A DNA stretch of 64,000 nucleotides from Marinirhabdus gelatinilytica (GCF_003353425.1 NZ_QRAO01000005.1:93984-157983), one strand, 5' to 3'; shown: positions 26,195 to 34,847, counted from the stretch's first letter. Notes: generated by a model not told the origin, from the sequence alone. Translations and numbers: made by a program.

Positions 26195-26548
26195 TTGAAA
26201 AGTTATTACACTTATATTATTGAATGCACTGATGGTCTCTTGTACACCGCCTTCACAAACAATATCACAAGGCGTTTTGAAGAACACCAGCTTGGAAAAA
26301 CAAATCAAGCTTCACCTATAAGCGAAGACCACTTAAACTACTTTATTACCTAAACTTTAAAAATGTTGAGCAAGCTATATATTTTGGAAAGAAAATAAAG
26401 AAATGGAGCGCACAAAAAAAGAGCTCTTGCCCAAAATGATTTTGAAATGTTACAGATATTAGCTGAATGTAGAAATATGACCCACTTTAAATATCGCCCC
26501 TCGGCATTGGAGGTCTCGACTGCGCTCGACCAGATATACAAAGACTAG
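26195..26548 (+). pseudogene. frameshifted GIY-YIG nuclease relic
   Basis: Three frames read together give a GIY-YIG domain of the UvrC/URI type. Frame 1 from a TTG at 26195 gives SYYTYIIECTDGLLYTAF, then TNNITRRFEEHQLGK and stops at a TAA near 26351. Frame 2 gives YKRRPLKLLYYLNF, then KNVEQAIYFGKKIKKWSAQK. Frame 3 gives RALAQNDFEMLQILAECRN and runs on to a TAG at 26546-26548. At least two frameshifts disrupt it. The last frame reads through the palindromic repeat at 26512-26531, so the repeat codes for the C-terminal tail. Intact relatives are about 85-100 residues. A different subtype from the nucleases at 63344 and 63707. Confidence 0.75.
26512..26531 (+). repeat. GGTCTCGACTGCGCTCGACC repeat, right flank of the GIY-YIG relic
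   Basis: Inverted with respect to the split copy at 26111-26176; related in type to the CTTCGACTTCGCTCAGG element at 19758. It ends 23 nt before the M3 peptidase start. Confidence 0.65.
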
Positions 26549-26554
26549 AAATTT

Positions 26555-28594
26555 ATGAACCCCCTTTTAAAAAAATTCAACACAGCACCGTTTTCAGAAA
26601 TAAAGAACGAGCATTTTTTGCCCGCCATTAAAAAATTGATTGTTGAAACGAAAGCTGAAATTGACCAAATCGTAACCAACACCGAAGCTCCTACGTTCAC
26701 AAATACCGTGGAAGCACTAGAGAATACCGGGCAACAATTGGATCGTGCCACCAGTATATTCTTTAACCTGAACAGTGCCGAAACTTCCGAAGAAATCCAA
26801 AAGATAGCACAAGAAGTTTCTCCGTTGTTGACCGAATTTTCCAACGATCTATTGCTCAATGAAGCACTCTTCAAAAGGGTGAAAGCCGTATATGACAATC
26901 GTTCAGATTTCAGTTTGAATACGGAGCAAAATACACTCCTGGACAAGCAGTACAAAAGCTTTAGCCGCAACGGCGCCAACCTTTCGGAAGAGAAAAAGAA
27001 ACAGCTCCGTAAATTGGATACAGACCTCAGCAAGCTAAAACTCACTTTTGGGGAAAACGTACTTGCCGAAACCAACGCCTACCAAATGCATCTCACCGAG
27101 GCAGAAGATCTAGCAGGATTGCCCAATGGCGCTAAAGAAGCAGCAAAACAAGCTGCAGAAGAGAAAGAACTTGAAGGCTGGTTGATAACCCTGGATTACC
27201 CAAGCTATATTCCTTTTATGAAATATGCCGAAAAGAGGGAACTTCGCAAAGAACTATCCTTGGCTTTTGGGGCGAGGGCATTTCAAACACGCCTGCCGAA
27301 TGGCACGGAGAATAAATACAATAACGAAGAGAACGTGCTGAAGCTCGTTAACCTTCGTCACCAACGCGCAAAATTGCTGGGCTATGATAGCCATGCACAT
27401 TTTGTGTTGGAAGAGCGCATGGCAAAAACACCACAAAAAGTACAATCGTTTTTGGAGGAGCTCCTCGAAAAAGCAAAACCCGCCGCCCAGAAAGAATTTG
27501 AAGAACTTTCAGCGTTTGCAAAAGAGTTGGATGGCGTGGATCAACTTCAAAAATGGGACAGCGCTTTTTATGCTGAAAAATTGAAGCAACAAAAATTCAA
27601 TCTGGACGATGAAAAACTGAAACCCTACTTTAAACTGGAGAACGTGATCGATGGTGTGTTCATGGTAGCTGAAAAATTATTCGGTATACATTTTACAATT
27701 GATAACAGTATTGACAAATACCACCACGACGTAAAAGCCTATCGGGTGACAGATGCCGAAGGTGCCGAGGTTGCCATTTTTTATGCCGATTTCCACCCGC
27801 GACCCGGCAAGCGACAAGGGGCGTGGATGACCAGCTACAAGCCCCAGCAAAAATTTCATGGGATTAACGATAGACCGCATGTTTCCATAGTTTGCAACTT
27901 TACGAAACCTACGCCCACAACCCCATCATTATTAACATTTAACGAAGTTACCACATTGTTCCACGAATTTGGGCATGCCTTGCACGGAATGCTTGCAAAC
28001 ACAACGTATAAAGGCTTGAGCGGTACTAATGTATATTGGGATTTTGTGGAGTTGCCCAGCCAGATTCTGGAGAATTGGTGTTACGAGAAAGAAACGCTGG
28101 AACTGTTTGCAAAACATTATAAAACAGACGAGATTATCCCTATGGAACTGGTCGAGAAAATAAAGGAAAGCGCCACTTTTCACGAAGGGATGCAAACACT
28201 GCGGCAAATCAGTTTTGGGATGTTGGACATGGCTTGGCATGGGGAAGATCCATCTTCCATAAAAAATGTGAAGCAATTTGAAACCAAAGCTTTTGAAGGA
28301 ACCCAACTTTTCCCTGAAACTCCAGAAACGTGTATGAGCACTTCATTCGGGCATATTTTCCAAGGTGGGTATTCATCGGGGTATTACAGCTACAAATGGG
28401 CCGAAGTACTGGATGCCGATGCCTTTGCCTATTTTCAAGAAGAAGGGATTTTCAATAAAGAAGTAGCTACAAAATTCAAGGAATTCGTATTGAGCCAGGG
28501 GGGCACACAGGATCCAATGGAATTGTACGTAAAATTCCGTGGCAAGAAACCAGATCCAGAAGCTTTGCTGAAACGTGCTGGACTTTTAAATTAA
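26555..28594 (+). CDS. M3 family metallopeptidase (oligopeptidase A / Dcp type)
   Basis: A 679-residue M3 (thimet-type) zinc peptidase that cleaves short peptides. The HEFGH zinc motif (LFHEFGHALHG, His 470, Glu 471, His 474) with the downstream Glu (ELPSQILENW) is intact, and FGHIFQGGYSSGYYSY near residue 605 forms the substrate-binding loop. No signal peptide, so probably cytoplasmic, resembling oligopeptidase A or dipeptidyl carboxypeptidase in length. A lipoprotein gene starts 5 nt after its stop. Confidence 0.92.
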   Translation: MNPLLKKFNTAPFSEIKNEHFLPAIKKLIVETKAEIDQIVTNTEAPTFTNTVEALENTGQQLDRATSIFFNLNSAETSEEIQKIAQEVSPLLTEFSNDLLLNEALFKRVKAVYDNRSDFSLNTEQNTLLDKQYKSFSRNGANLSEEKKKQLRKLDTDLSKLKLTFGENVLAETNAYQMHLTEAEDLAGLPNGAKEAAKQAAEEKELEGWLITLDYPSYIPFMKYAEKRELRKELSLAFGARAFQTRLPNGTENKYNNEENVLKLVNLRHQRAKLLGYDSHAHFVLEERMAKTPQKVQSFLEELLEKAKPAAQKEFEELSAFAKELDGVDQLQKWDSAFYAEKLKQQKFNLDDEKLKPYFKLENVIDGVFMVAEKLFGIHFTIDNSIDKYHHDVKAYRVTDAEGAEVAIFYADFHPRPGKRQGAWMTSYKPQQKFHGINDRPHVSIVCNFTKPTPTTPSLLTFNEVTTLFHEFGHALHGMLANTTYKGLSGTNVYWDFVELPSQILENWCYEKETLELFAKHYKTDEIIPMELVEKIKESATFHEGMQTLRQISFGMLDMAWHGEDPSSIKNVKQFETKAFEGTQLFPETPETCMSTSFGHIFQGGYSSGYYSYKWAEVLDADAFAYFQEEGIFNKEVATKFKEFVLSQGGTQDPMELYVKFRGKKPDPEALLKRAGLLN

Positions 28595-28599
28595 TCGTA

Positions 28600-29010
28600 A
28601 TGAAAAGATTTTTATACGTTAGTATTTTCTTTCTGGTCTGTATTTCCTGTAACGAAAACAAAACAGGAACCACAAAAGAGCCAATTGAAGCAGTAAAAGA
28701 CGATGCAACCGAAACCTTCAAAATGCTCCAGGGAACTTGGGTGAATGTCCAGGACACCCTTAGCACCATCAGCTTTGAAGGGAGTACCTCCACAAACAGC
28801 TATAATGGCACACCCAATGGACGCACTATACATTTTACTATTGGAAATAACTGCGCTGCGGGACAGACTGTAACAATCTCAGAAAAAGATAAATATATAA
28901 ACACCACTGGCGCAGCAGAAGAGTGTTACTACATTAAAACACTAACGAAAAGTACACTGGAGTTGCAACTGGTCGCTAGCGATCTTACTTTAGCATTTAA
29001 GAGACCGTAA
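28600..29010 (+). CDS. small lipoprotein, unknown function
   Basis: A 136-residue lipoprotein with lipobox FLVCISC (Cys about residue 17), then a linker rich in Lys, Thr and Glu and a compact beta-rich domain (GTWVNVQDTLSTISF resembles lipocalin-like folds of Bacteroidota, a loose comparison). Starts 5 nt after the M3 peptidase gene, so cotranscribed. Faces the convergent M28 gene across 18 nt. Confidence 0.75.
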   Translation: MKRFLYVSIFFLVCISCNENKTGTTKEPIEAVKDDATETFKMLQGTWVNVQDTLSTISFEGSTSTNSYNGTPNGRTIHFTIGNNCAAGQTVTISEKDKYINTTGAAEECYYIKTLTKSTLELQLVASDLTLAFKRP

Positions 29011-29028
29011 GGTTCAAGATAGAGTCTT

Positions 29029-30477
29029 TTATTCTTTGATCACTTTTTTCGAAACCGAAACACCTGTTTTACTGGCAAGAGTAACAATGTAAACACCTTG
29101 GGAAAGACTGGCTACTGGCACTTCTCCTTTTGTTTCGGCAATAGGTAAAGACAATACTTTTTTTCCTAGAGTATCAAATACAGACAATAACTCAAATTCA
29201 GTTTTTGAGGCCGAAACATCGAAATGCAACTTATTTTGTTGAACTGTAACAAAAATTTCTTTTGCCGTAGCCTCATGTACCGAAAGAAGTTCATTTCCTT
29301 TAGCGGTTTCAATTAAAAACTCTGCACAAAGCTTTGTAAATTTTGTTGCGTGGGATGCCGTTCCAGTAACCGAAAAGGTATCGTTAGACGTATGGATGTT
29401 TCCGTTGTGTTGCCCAAAACTGGCCTCGAATGGAAAGGACGCCATATATCCTTCGGCCGTCCAGCTTGCGTGGTCCGAACAGCCGTAGTTACACAAGGAG
29501 GTACCGTATGTGATCTGGTGGTCTCCAGTAGCATTGTAGTGGTCCATCAAATCCATAAAAAATGTATTCAAATTGGCATTTGTAAAGTCGGAAATCAATG
29601 AAACATCAGTCGCCGAACCATTAAAAAGAGTCATATCAAACTGTCCCACGGCAATAACATTTACATTGTTCGAGGCATATTCTTCCGCTATTTCAGCAGA
29701 ACCTACCAGACCTATTTCTTCGGCTGCATAGGCCATCACCTCGATGGTTCGCTTAGGAACAAAACCAATTTCAAACAATGCACGTGTTGCTTCAGTTATT
29801 GTGGCAATACCCGATGCATCATCGTCTGCGCCAGGGGCATTGTTGTTACCTTGGTTTGAGGTAGAGTCTAGGTGACCTCCCACTACAACAAACTCCTCTG
29901 GAGTTTCAGAGCCAGCTATGGTCATTATTACCGATGGCATATTTGTATTTGTATGGTTAAATAGCCTCACACTCACATCGTTCCTATTGTATTGTGCGGC
30001 CATAGATTCCCATTTAACTTTAAGGTCCTGGGCCGCTTGTATCGCTTCGGGTCTTGTATGGAACCTGGTTCCATACGCCTGCAACTCCAAGATATGGTCT
30101 TCAATATTCTGGACATTTATAACCTCTAATACCTCTGCTACGGTAGCATCCTCTGTTATGGTGAACGGCATTAGGTTTTCAGTATTTATAGCACCTTGTC
30201 TGCCCAATGCTGCTAAAGCATCAGTTTTTGAGGCCTTAAACATATACCCTGGCCCATGGACCAAGATACGGTCGTGCAATTTATGGGCTGCGGCTGGGGT
30301 CATTAAAACAGCCGCCTCGTTACCTTTGGTTGCCAAAATCTGGATTCCGTTAGGGATGTCTTTTTCTAATGCTTTTGCATCCACAACATTCATTGTTGCA
30401 TAGAATGTATCGTTATTTTGTGCAAGTCCGCAGACTGAAAAAGCGATAAAGAGGAAACTTAGCAGTAAATTTTTCAT
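29029..30477 (-). CDS. secreted M28 aminopeptidase with T9SS sorting domain
   Basis: A 482-residue exported metallopeptidase. Signal peptide about residues 1-19 (ending GLAQ). The M28 catalytic domain shows the two-zinc ligands VVGGHLDS, GADDDASG, YAAEEIG, GQFDMT and NIHTSND; bacterial M28 leucyl aminopeptidases such as that of Aeromonas share this set. From about residue 410 a C-terminal T9SS type A sorting domain follows, ending GVYIVTLASK with a Lys-rich tail, so the protein should be secreted by the type IX system. A region between signal and catalytic domain may be a propeptide. -7 box at 30496-30503. Confidence 0.9.
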   Translation of the reverse strand: MKNLLLSFLFIAFSVCGLAQNNDTFYATMNVVDAKALEKDIPNGIQILATKGNEAAVLMTPAAAHKLHDRILVHGPGYMFKASKTDALAALGRQGAINTENLMPFTITEDATVAEVLEVINVQNIEDHILELQAYGTRFHTRPEAIQAAQDLKVKWESMAAQYNRNDVSVRLFNHTNTNMPSVIMTIAGSETPEEFVVVGGHLDSTSNQGNNNAPGADDDASGIATITEATRALFEIGFVPKRTIEVMAYAAEEIGLVGSAEIAEEYASNNVNVIAVGQFDMTLFNGSATDVSLISDFTNANLNTFFMDLMDHYNATGDHQITYGTSLCNYGCSDHASWTAEGYMASFPFEASFGQHNGNIHTSNDTFSVTGTASHATKFTKLCAEFLIETAKGNELLSVHEATAKEIFVTVQQNKLHFDVSASKTEFELLSVFDTLGKKVLSLPIAETKGEVPVASLSQGVYIVTLASKTGVSVSKKVIKE

Positions 30478-30495
30478 AATAATTTTTTAGTGCCA

Positions 30496-30503
30496 CAAAA
30501 GTA
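30496..30503 (-). promoter_or_regulatory. -7 box of the M28 peptidase gene
   Basis: Minus-strand TACTTTTG, 18 nt before the ATG. Confidence 0.4.
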
Positions 30504-30552
30504 GTCATTACATACGTATCTAATTGAAGAAAATAACTTCACTACAGTATTT

Positions 30553-30576
30553 AACTTTCAAATAATTTTGAAAGTT
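30553..30576. promoter_or_regulatory. palindromic operator candidate, site 1 (regulator gene)
   Basis: Perfect 10-bp inverted repeat AACTTTCAAA / TTTGAAAGTT with a 4-nt spacer. It covers the TTTG (-33) box of the regulator gene, so binding there would block its own promoter. The inner half-sites TTTCAA-N6-TTGAAA recur with identical spacing at 31212-31229. Confidence 0.6.
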
Positions 30577-30596
30577 TAAAATTTATTATATATTTG
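30567..30596 (+). promoter_or_regulatory. promoter of the GbsR/MarR-like regulator gene
   Basis: TTTG (30567-30570), 18-nt spacer, TATATTTG (30589-30596): both Bacteroidota promoter boxes. The ATG at 30601 lies 4 nt after the -7 box, so the mRNA would be leaderless or nearly so. Confidence 0.6.
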
Positions 30597-30600
30597 TGCT

Positions 30601-31104
30601 ATGGAATTACAAGAAGCAAAAGAGAAGTTTATAAGTACTTGGGGCACCTTGGGCTCACTTTGGGGTATCAATAAAGCAATGGCACAAATACACGCACTTT
30701 TATTTATATCGCCCAACCCACTTTCCATGGAAGATATTATGGAAGCACTTGAAATCTCCCGCGGAAATGCCAGTATGAACCTACGTGGGCTTATGGACTG
30801 GGGCATTGTGTACAAAGTAAATGTACCCGGTGAGCGAAAGGAATTTTTCACCAGCGAGAAAGATGTTACCGAACTCTCTCGCCAAATCGCCAAGGAACGC
30901 AGCCGCAGGGAGTTACAGCCCACCATAAAAATTTTGAAAGAAGTTTCCAGTATTGAGGACGACGGTACAGCCGCCACCAAAGAATTTATAAAACAGACCA
31001 AAGCCATGCACGATCTGGCCGATACGGCAGATACTATGATGAACCGGATCGTAAGCCAGGAACAGAACTGGATTACAAAAACCCTGGTTAAGTTCTTGAA
31101 ATAA
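30601..31104 (+). CDS. GbsR/MarR-type transcriptional regulator
   Basis: A 167-residue regulator of the GbsR-like branch of the MarR superfamily. An N-terminal helix is followed by a winged helix (about residues 20-95: SPNPLSMEDIMEALEISRGNASMNLRGL as the HTH, KVNVPGERKEFFT as the wing), then a helical dimerisation tail. Relatives in Gram-positives repress glycine-betaine genes, but the group is broad and the ligand cannot be told. It has a palindrome over its own promoter and the same half-sites before the next operon, consistent with autoregulation and control of 31246-33968. Confidence 0.85.
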   Translation: MELQEAKEKFISTWGTLGSLWGINKAMAQIHALLFISPNPLSMEDIMEALEISRGNASMNLRGLMDWGIVYKVNVPGERKEFFTSEKDVTELSRQIAKERSRRELQPTIKILKEVSSIEDDGTAATKEFIKQTKAMHDLADTADTMMNRIVSQEQNWITKTLVKFLK

Positions 31105-31211
31105 CCCTCTCAGCACCGCTCGCATTGCGAATTTACACCCAAAGGCCATAAGAGTGCTGAAAAGACCATAATAAACAAATGGAGTTCACTCCCTTTTAAT
31201 TTGAATTAATA

Positions 31212-31229
31212 TTTCAATATTTTTTGAAA
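31212..31229. promoter_or_regulatory. palindromic operator candidate, site 2 (operon 31246-33968)
   Basis: TTTCAA (31212-31217), 6-nt spacer, TTGAAA (31224-31229), the same half-sites and spacing as inside site 1. It lies 16 nt before the start codon of the downstream operon. No clear TAnnTTTG box is visible, so the promoter is not placed. Confidence 0.5.
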
Positions 31230-31245
31230 CTTTAAAATAATCGAA

Positions 31246-31680
31246 ATGAAACAAAATTTTCTACACATCCTTTTACTTCTTGCAGGAATTGGGCAAATCT
31301 TCACTGCAGTTGTATATCCATTGGTACGGTATAAAGTATTGCTTTGGTTCACAGACCTAAAAAAACTGACACCTCTAAATGAAGCCATTGCAAAAATTTA
31401 TGGCTACTACATCCAAGGCATAAATTTTTGCATGGGATTGCTATCAGTTATGCTCCCCAGCGAATTGCTCCGTCCTACTTCTCTTTCAATTGCAGTTGTT
31501 GGGTTTATGGCAATGTATTGGATTGGCCGGATATCATTTCAGTTAAAGGACTACTCCTTTAAGGAGCTCTCAAAGAACAAACATTTCAAAAAAGGTGTTT
31601 GGGGAATGAATCTCCTCATAAGCTTCTTCGCACTCACCTATTCAATTTTATTTCTCAACCTTTTAATTCAATCTATATGA
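31246..31680 (+). CDS. four-helix membrane protein, unknown function
   Basis: A 144-residue inner-membrane protein with four hydrophobic segments (about residues 7-28, 55-72, 80-97 and 120-143) and no recognised catalytic motif. First gene of an operon with a TIGR01777 oxidoreductase, a methyltransferase and an SRPBCC protein; its stop overlaps the start of the next gene (ATGA). Family not recognised. Confidence 0.7.
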   Translation: MKQNFLHILLLLAGIGQIFTAVVYPLVRYKVLLWFTDLKKLTPLNEAIAKIYGYYIQGINFCMGLLSVMLPSELLRPTSLSIAVVGFMAMYWIGRISFQLKDYSFKELSKNKHFKKGVWGMNLLISFFALTYSILFLNLLIQSI

Positions 31681-32591
31681 AAACTTTAGTGATTGCTGGC
31701 GGAAGTGGGTTTCTTGGAAATATCCTTATAAACCATTTCAAGAATAAGGTTCAAAACATATATATCCTATCTCGCTCTCCGAAGAAAAATTTTGAAAATG
31801 TAACGCACCTTATCTGGGATGCGGAAACGAGAGATATCTGGACACAAGTTCTTGAAGGTGCCGATGTTCTTATAAACCTCACAGGCAAATCGGTTGATTG
31901 CCGATATAACGAAAGGAATAAAAAACTGATATTAAATTCAAGAGTTAACAGCACCAATATTTTGGGCAAAGTAATTTCAGAATGCAAACATCCCCCAAAG
32001 ATCTGGCTAAACTCTTCAACCGCTACCATTTATAGGCATTCTCTCAACAAAGAAATGGGCGAGATAGATGGAGAAATAGGGCGTGGATTTTCCGTAAACG
32101 TTGCAACAGCCTGGGAAAAGGCATTTTTTGAGCATAATCCCCCCAACACAAGACAAGTAGCGCTTCGCACCTCAATTGTTTTCGGAAAAGATGGCGGTGC
32201 CTTTTCACCCATTAAAAAGTTGACCCAAATTGGTTTTGGTGGAAAGCAGGGTAGCGGCGACCAAAAAGTAAGCTGGATCCATGCCGTAGATTTCGCAAGG
32301 AGTATAGCGTTTATAATTAAAAATGAAACTATTACGGGTGCAATAAATATTGTTTCCCCGAAGCCTACAAACAATGCCGAATTAATGCAAAAACTTCGAA
32401 AAAAGACAGGTGTACTTTTTGGAATTCCAATGAGCGAATCTTTACTGGAACTTGGCGCAAAAATTATCAACACCGAAACCGAACTTATTTTAAAAAGCCG
32501 AAATGTAATTCCGGAGAAATTACAGGAATCTGGCTTCAATTTTACTTTTGGAACGCTAGATATTGCTCTTGACAACCTTTTAAACCACTAA
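31677..32591 (+). CDS. TIGR01777-family NAD(P)-dependent epimerase/oxidoreductase
   Basis: A 304-residue extended SDR (SDR39U type). The N-terminal Rossmann motif GGSGFLG (residues 7-13), NLTGKSVDCRY and the C-terminal DUF1731-like region (residues about 245-295, ending in the FTFGTLDIALDNLL strand) are typical. I start at ATG 31677, which overlaps the previous stop, rather than the frame-open ATG at 31599. Substrate unknown; relatives often sit beside SRPBCC proteins, as here. Confidence 0.88.
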   Translation: MKTLVIAGGSGFLGNILINHFKNKVQNIYILSRSPKKNFENVTHLIWDAETRDIWTQVLEGADVLINLTGKSVDCRYNERNKKLILNSRVNSTNILGKVISECKHPPKIWLNSSTATIYRHSLNKEMGEIDGEIGRGFSVNVATAWEKAFFEHNPPNTRQVALRTSIVFGKDGGAFSPIKKLTQIGFGGKQGSGDQKVSWIHAVDFARSIAFIIKNETITGAINIVSPKPTNNAELMQKLRKKTGVLFGIPMSESLLELGAKIINTETELILKSRNVIPEKLQESGFNFTFGTLDIALDNLLNH

Positions 32592-32594
32592 ACC

Positions 32595-33479
32595 ATGAAA
32601 GCTATCACGACAACCCAGATCCAAATGCCACAAACACAAAACGCTTCCCGTGCAGAAATCACCCACTTTTACGATGAGGCCACCAGTGATTACAGTTTTT
32701 GGAGCAAGGATTTGAACATGCACTTTGGGTATTTTGCTTGGGGACGCACCAACCCCGTTAAGCGGGATAGCATGCTAAACGAAATGAACCGCCAGATCTA
32801 TTCCCGCTTAGAGTTGCCCAAAGAAAAAGCAACCATTGCAGACCTAGGCTGCGGGATGGGCGGCACTATGCGCTATTTCTTGAGACAGCACCCACAACTA
32901 TCGGCCATTGGGGTGACCCTCTCTCCTTTTCAGGTACGGGAAGGAAACAAGCTATTAAAAGGGAAAAAAGCTATTATCCTGGAAGAGAATTATTGTGGAA
33001 CATCCATACCCACTAACAGTATGGATGCTGCAGTGGGCATAGAAAGCCTTTGCCACGCTGGACATAGCAATGAGTCGCTCCGGGAGGCTTACCGGATTGT
33101 AAAACCTGGAGGCACATTTGTGCTTGCCGATGCCTTTTTGAAGAAAGATCCATCGCAATTGTGTTTGGGAAGTCGCTTTAGCTACAACCAATTGTGCAAA
33201 GGCTGGAGCTTGGACGGATTAGGGGTCATCTCGGTCGTGGAGCAAAACCTGAAAGAGATAGGATTCAGCAAGGTAACGGTAGAGGATATCTCGTTTCGGG
33301 TAGCACCCTCGGTATTTCACGTGCCGTTTGCCATTGTGGGGTTTCTGTTGCAGCAATTATTTCAGCATAAAAAAATAAAATCCCAGAGCTGGAACAATTT
33401 GAAAGCTTCTTTTTATGCCTTGGTTTCAGGTCTGCACATGAAAGATTTTGGATACTATGTAATCACGGCGAAAAAATAG
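32595..33479 (+). CDS. SAM-dependent methyltransferase (class I, sterol/tocopherol-MT-like)
   Basis: A 294-residue class I methyltransferase. SAM-binding motif ADLGCGMGGT near residue 79, post-motif IGVTLSPFQV, EENY and the IVKPGGTFVLAD motif near residue 170. The N-terminal FYDEATSDYSFWSKDLNMHFGY and the overall order recall C-methyltransferases acting on isoprenoid or fatty-acyl substrates (sterol, tocopherol, cyclopropane families). Substrate not determinable. It starts 3 nt after the TIGR01777 gene stop; a short hydrophobic C-terminal segment (VPFAIVGFLLQQLF) suggests membrane association. Confidence 0.82.
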   Translation: MKAITTTQIQMPQTQNASRAEITHFYDEATSDYSFWSKDLNMHFGYFAWGRTNPVKRDSMLNEMNRQIYSRLELPKEKATIADLGCGMGGTMRYFLRQHPQLSAIGVTLSPFQVREGNKLLKGKKAIILEENYCGTSIPTNSMDAAVGIESLCHAGHSNESLREAYRIVKPGGTFVLADAFLKKDPSQLCLGSRFSYNQLCKGWSLDGLGVISVVEQNLKEIGFSKVTVEDISFRVAPSVFHVPFAIVGFLLQQLFQHKKIKSQSWNNLKASFYALVSGLHMKDFGYYVITAKK

Positions 33480-33515
33480 TTTTACCCCTACCCTGATAGT
33501 TTTTAATTAAAATTT

Positions 33516-33968
33516 ATGATGACTACAATAACACTAAAAACCAGAATAAATGCTCCTGTAGAAGAGGTTTTCGATTTATCAAGGAACATAAGCTTTCACC
33601 AAAAATCGGCTTCCCAAACTAACGAAACCGCTCTCTATGGTAAAACGTCAGGGCTTATCAATTATGGCGAAAGTGTTACCTGGCGCGGAAAACATCTTGG
33701 GATTTATTTAAAGCACACCTCAAAGATCACAACTTTTGAAAGACCCTTAAAATTTATCGATGTGATGACAAATGCACATTTCACCTATTTCGCCCACCAG
33801 CACTTGTTTGAAACTTCAGAAGGAGGAACTATTATGAAAGATATTTTAACGTACAAGGTTCCTTTCGGGCTCTTGGGTAGGGTTTTCAATAATTTGATAT
33901 TAAAAAAGCACCTTACCAAGTTTTTAAAACAAAGAAACTTTAAGTTGAAAGAAGAGCTTGAAAAATAG
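33516..33968 (+). CDS. SRPBCC-family ligand-binding protein
   Basis: A 150-residue START-like (SRPBCC) protein: the opening strand TINAPVEEVFDLSRNISFH-type, the mid-protein GESVTWRGKHLGIYLKHTSKI strands and the C-terminal helix (NNLILKKHLTKFLKQR) fit the fold. The group binds hydrophobic ligands in a deep cavity. Two ATGs are adjacent (33516 and 33519); either may be used. Last gene of the GbsR-linked operon. Confidence 0.8.
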   Translation: MMTTITLKTRINAPVEEVFDLSRNISFHQKSASQTNETALYGKTSGLINYGESVTWRGKHLGIYLKHTSKITTFERPLKFIDVMTNAHFTYFAHQHLFETSEGGTIMKDILTYKVPFGLLGRVFNNLILKKHLTKFLKQRNFKLKEELEK

Positions 33969-34018
33969 AACATTAGAAACCTTATAGCTTTTTCCGAAAA
34001 GAATTACCCAAACTTTCC

Positions 34019-34026
34019 TATTTTTG
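34019..34026 (+). promoter_or_regulatory. -7 box of the ECF sigma factor gene
   Basis: TATTTTTG, 20 nt before the ATG at 34047. Confidence 0.4.
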
Positions 34027-34046
34027 GTAAAATTCTTGGAATTGCT

Positions 34047-34601
34047 ATGCCAGAACATCAGTTAGACCCAACTACTTGGGTAGATGCGTATTCAGATTAC
34101 CTTTACAACTACACCATTGTAAAGGTGAACGACCACGAGGTGGCACAGGACCTTATTTCTGAAACATTTCTGGCTGGGTTGAAATCGGCTCCCAATTTCA
34201 AAGGAGAAGCTAGTGAACGTACGTGGCTCATCTCCATTTTAAAGAGAAAGATAATTGACCACTACCGAAAGAAAAACAGCAAGAAAGGTAAGGCCGAAGT
34301 ACATATAGAGTATCGGGACGAAGACAGTGAGGGCGAATGGCTGGAAGAACGTGTTAGCGACCCTTACGACCGTACCGCCGAGGATAGGATGGAAAATGAA
34401 GAATTGGGACTGGCTATTATGAAATGTTTGGAAACGTTGAACGACAGACACGCTTCTATATTTAAAATGAAGACGATAGATAATTTTGACACCGAGGCGA
34501 TTTGTAATGAATTTGAGATCACCCCGTCTAACCTTTGGGTAATCATCCACAGAGCAAGAACCTCTATGGCAAAATGCCTTGAAAACAGTTGGCTACAATA
34601 A
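34047..34601 (+). CDS. ECF-type sigma-70 family RNA polymerase sigma factor
   Basis: A 184-residue group 4 sigma factor. Region 2 covers about residues 12-80 (WVDAYSDYLYNYTIVKVND, then DLISETFLAGL and the promoter-melting ERTWLISILKRKIIDHYRK), and region 4 covers about 120-180 with its HTH (ATEICNEFEI-type FDTEAICNEFEITPSNLWV, then IHRARTSMAKCL). The next gene, 3 nt downstream, is a small zinc-binding anti-sigma-like protein. Inducing signal unknown; neighbours act on lipids or isoprenoids. Confidence 0.9.
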   Translation: MPEHQLDPTTWVDAYSDYLYNYTIVKVNDHEVAQDLISETFLAGLKSAPNFKGEASERTWLISILKRKIIDHYRKKNSKKGKAEVHIEYRDEDSEGEWLEERVSDPYDRTAEDRMENEELGLAIMKCLETLNDRHASIFKMKTIDNFDTEAICNEFEITPSNLWVIIHRARTSMAKCLENSWLQ

Positions 34602-34604
34602 GTT

Positions 34605-34847
34605 ATGAAGATATTTTTGAAATGTGAAGAAGCAAACCATACTTGTGACAAGAACCAGTACAAGGAGGCTTCATTTATGGAACTCGTCAAGTTGAACATT
34701 CACTTGATCTATTGCCGTGCGTGCCAAAAATATACTGCGCAGAATACAAAATTGACAAGACTGTTCAGAAAATCAAAAGTAAAAACCATGCCCTTGGATG
34801 CCAAGGCAGCCCTGAAAGAGCGCTTACGCCAGGAAATGTCCAAATAA
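34605..34847 (+). CDS. small zinc-binding anti-sigma-like protein
   Basis: An 80-residue cytoplasmic protein with Cys near residues 7 and 14 and an HLIYCRAC segment, i.e. the H-x3-C-x2-C of zinc-binding anti-sigma (ZAS) domains. No membrane segment is present, so it would be a soluble sensor or a scaffold rather than a membrane-bound anti-sigma factor. Starts 3 nt after the ECF sigma gene stop. Its last 24 nt overlap the 3' end of the convergent UbiA-like gene. Confidence 0.7.
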   Translation: MKIFLKCEEANHTCDKNQYKEASFMELVKLNIHLIYCRACQKYTAQNTKLTRLFRKSKVKTMPLDAKAALKERLRQEMSK

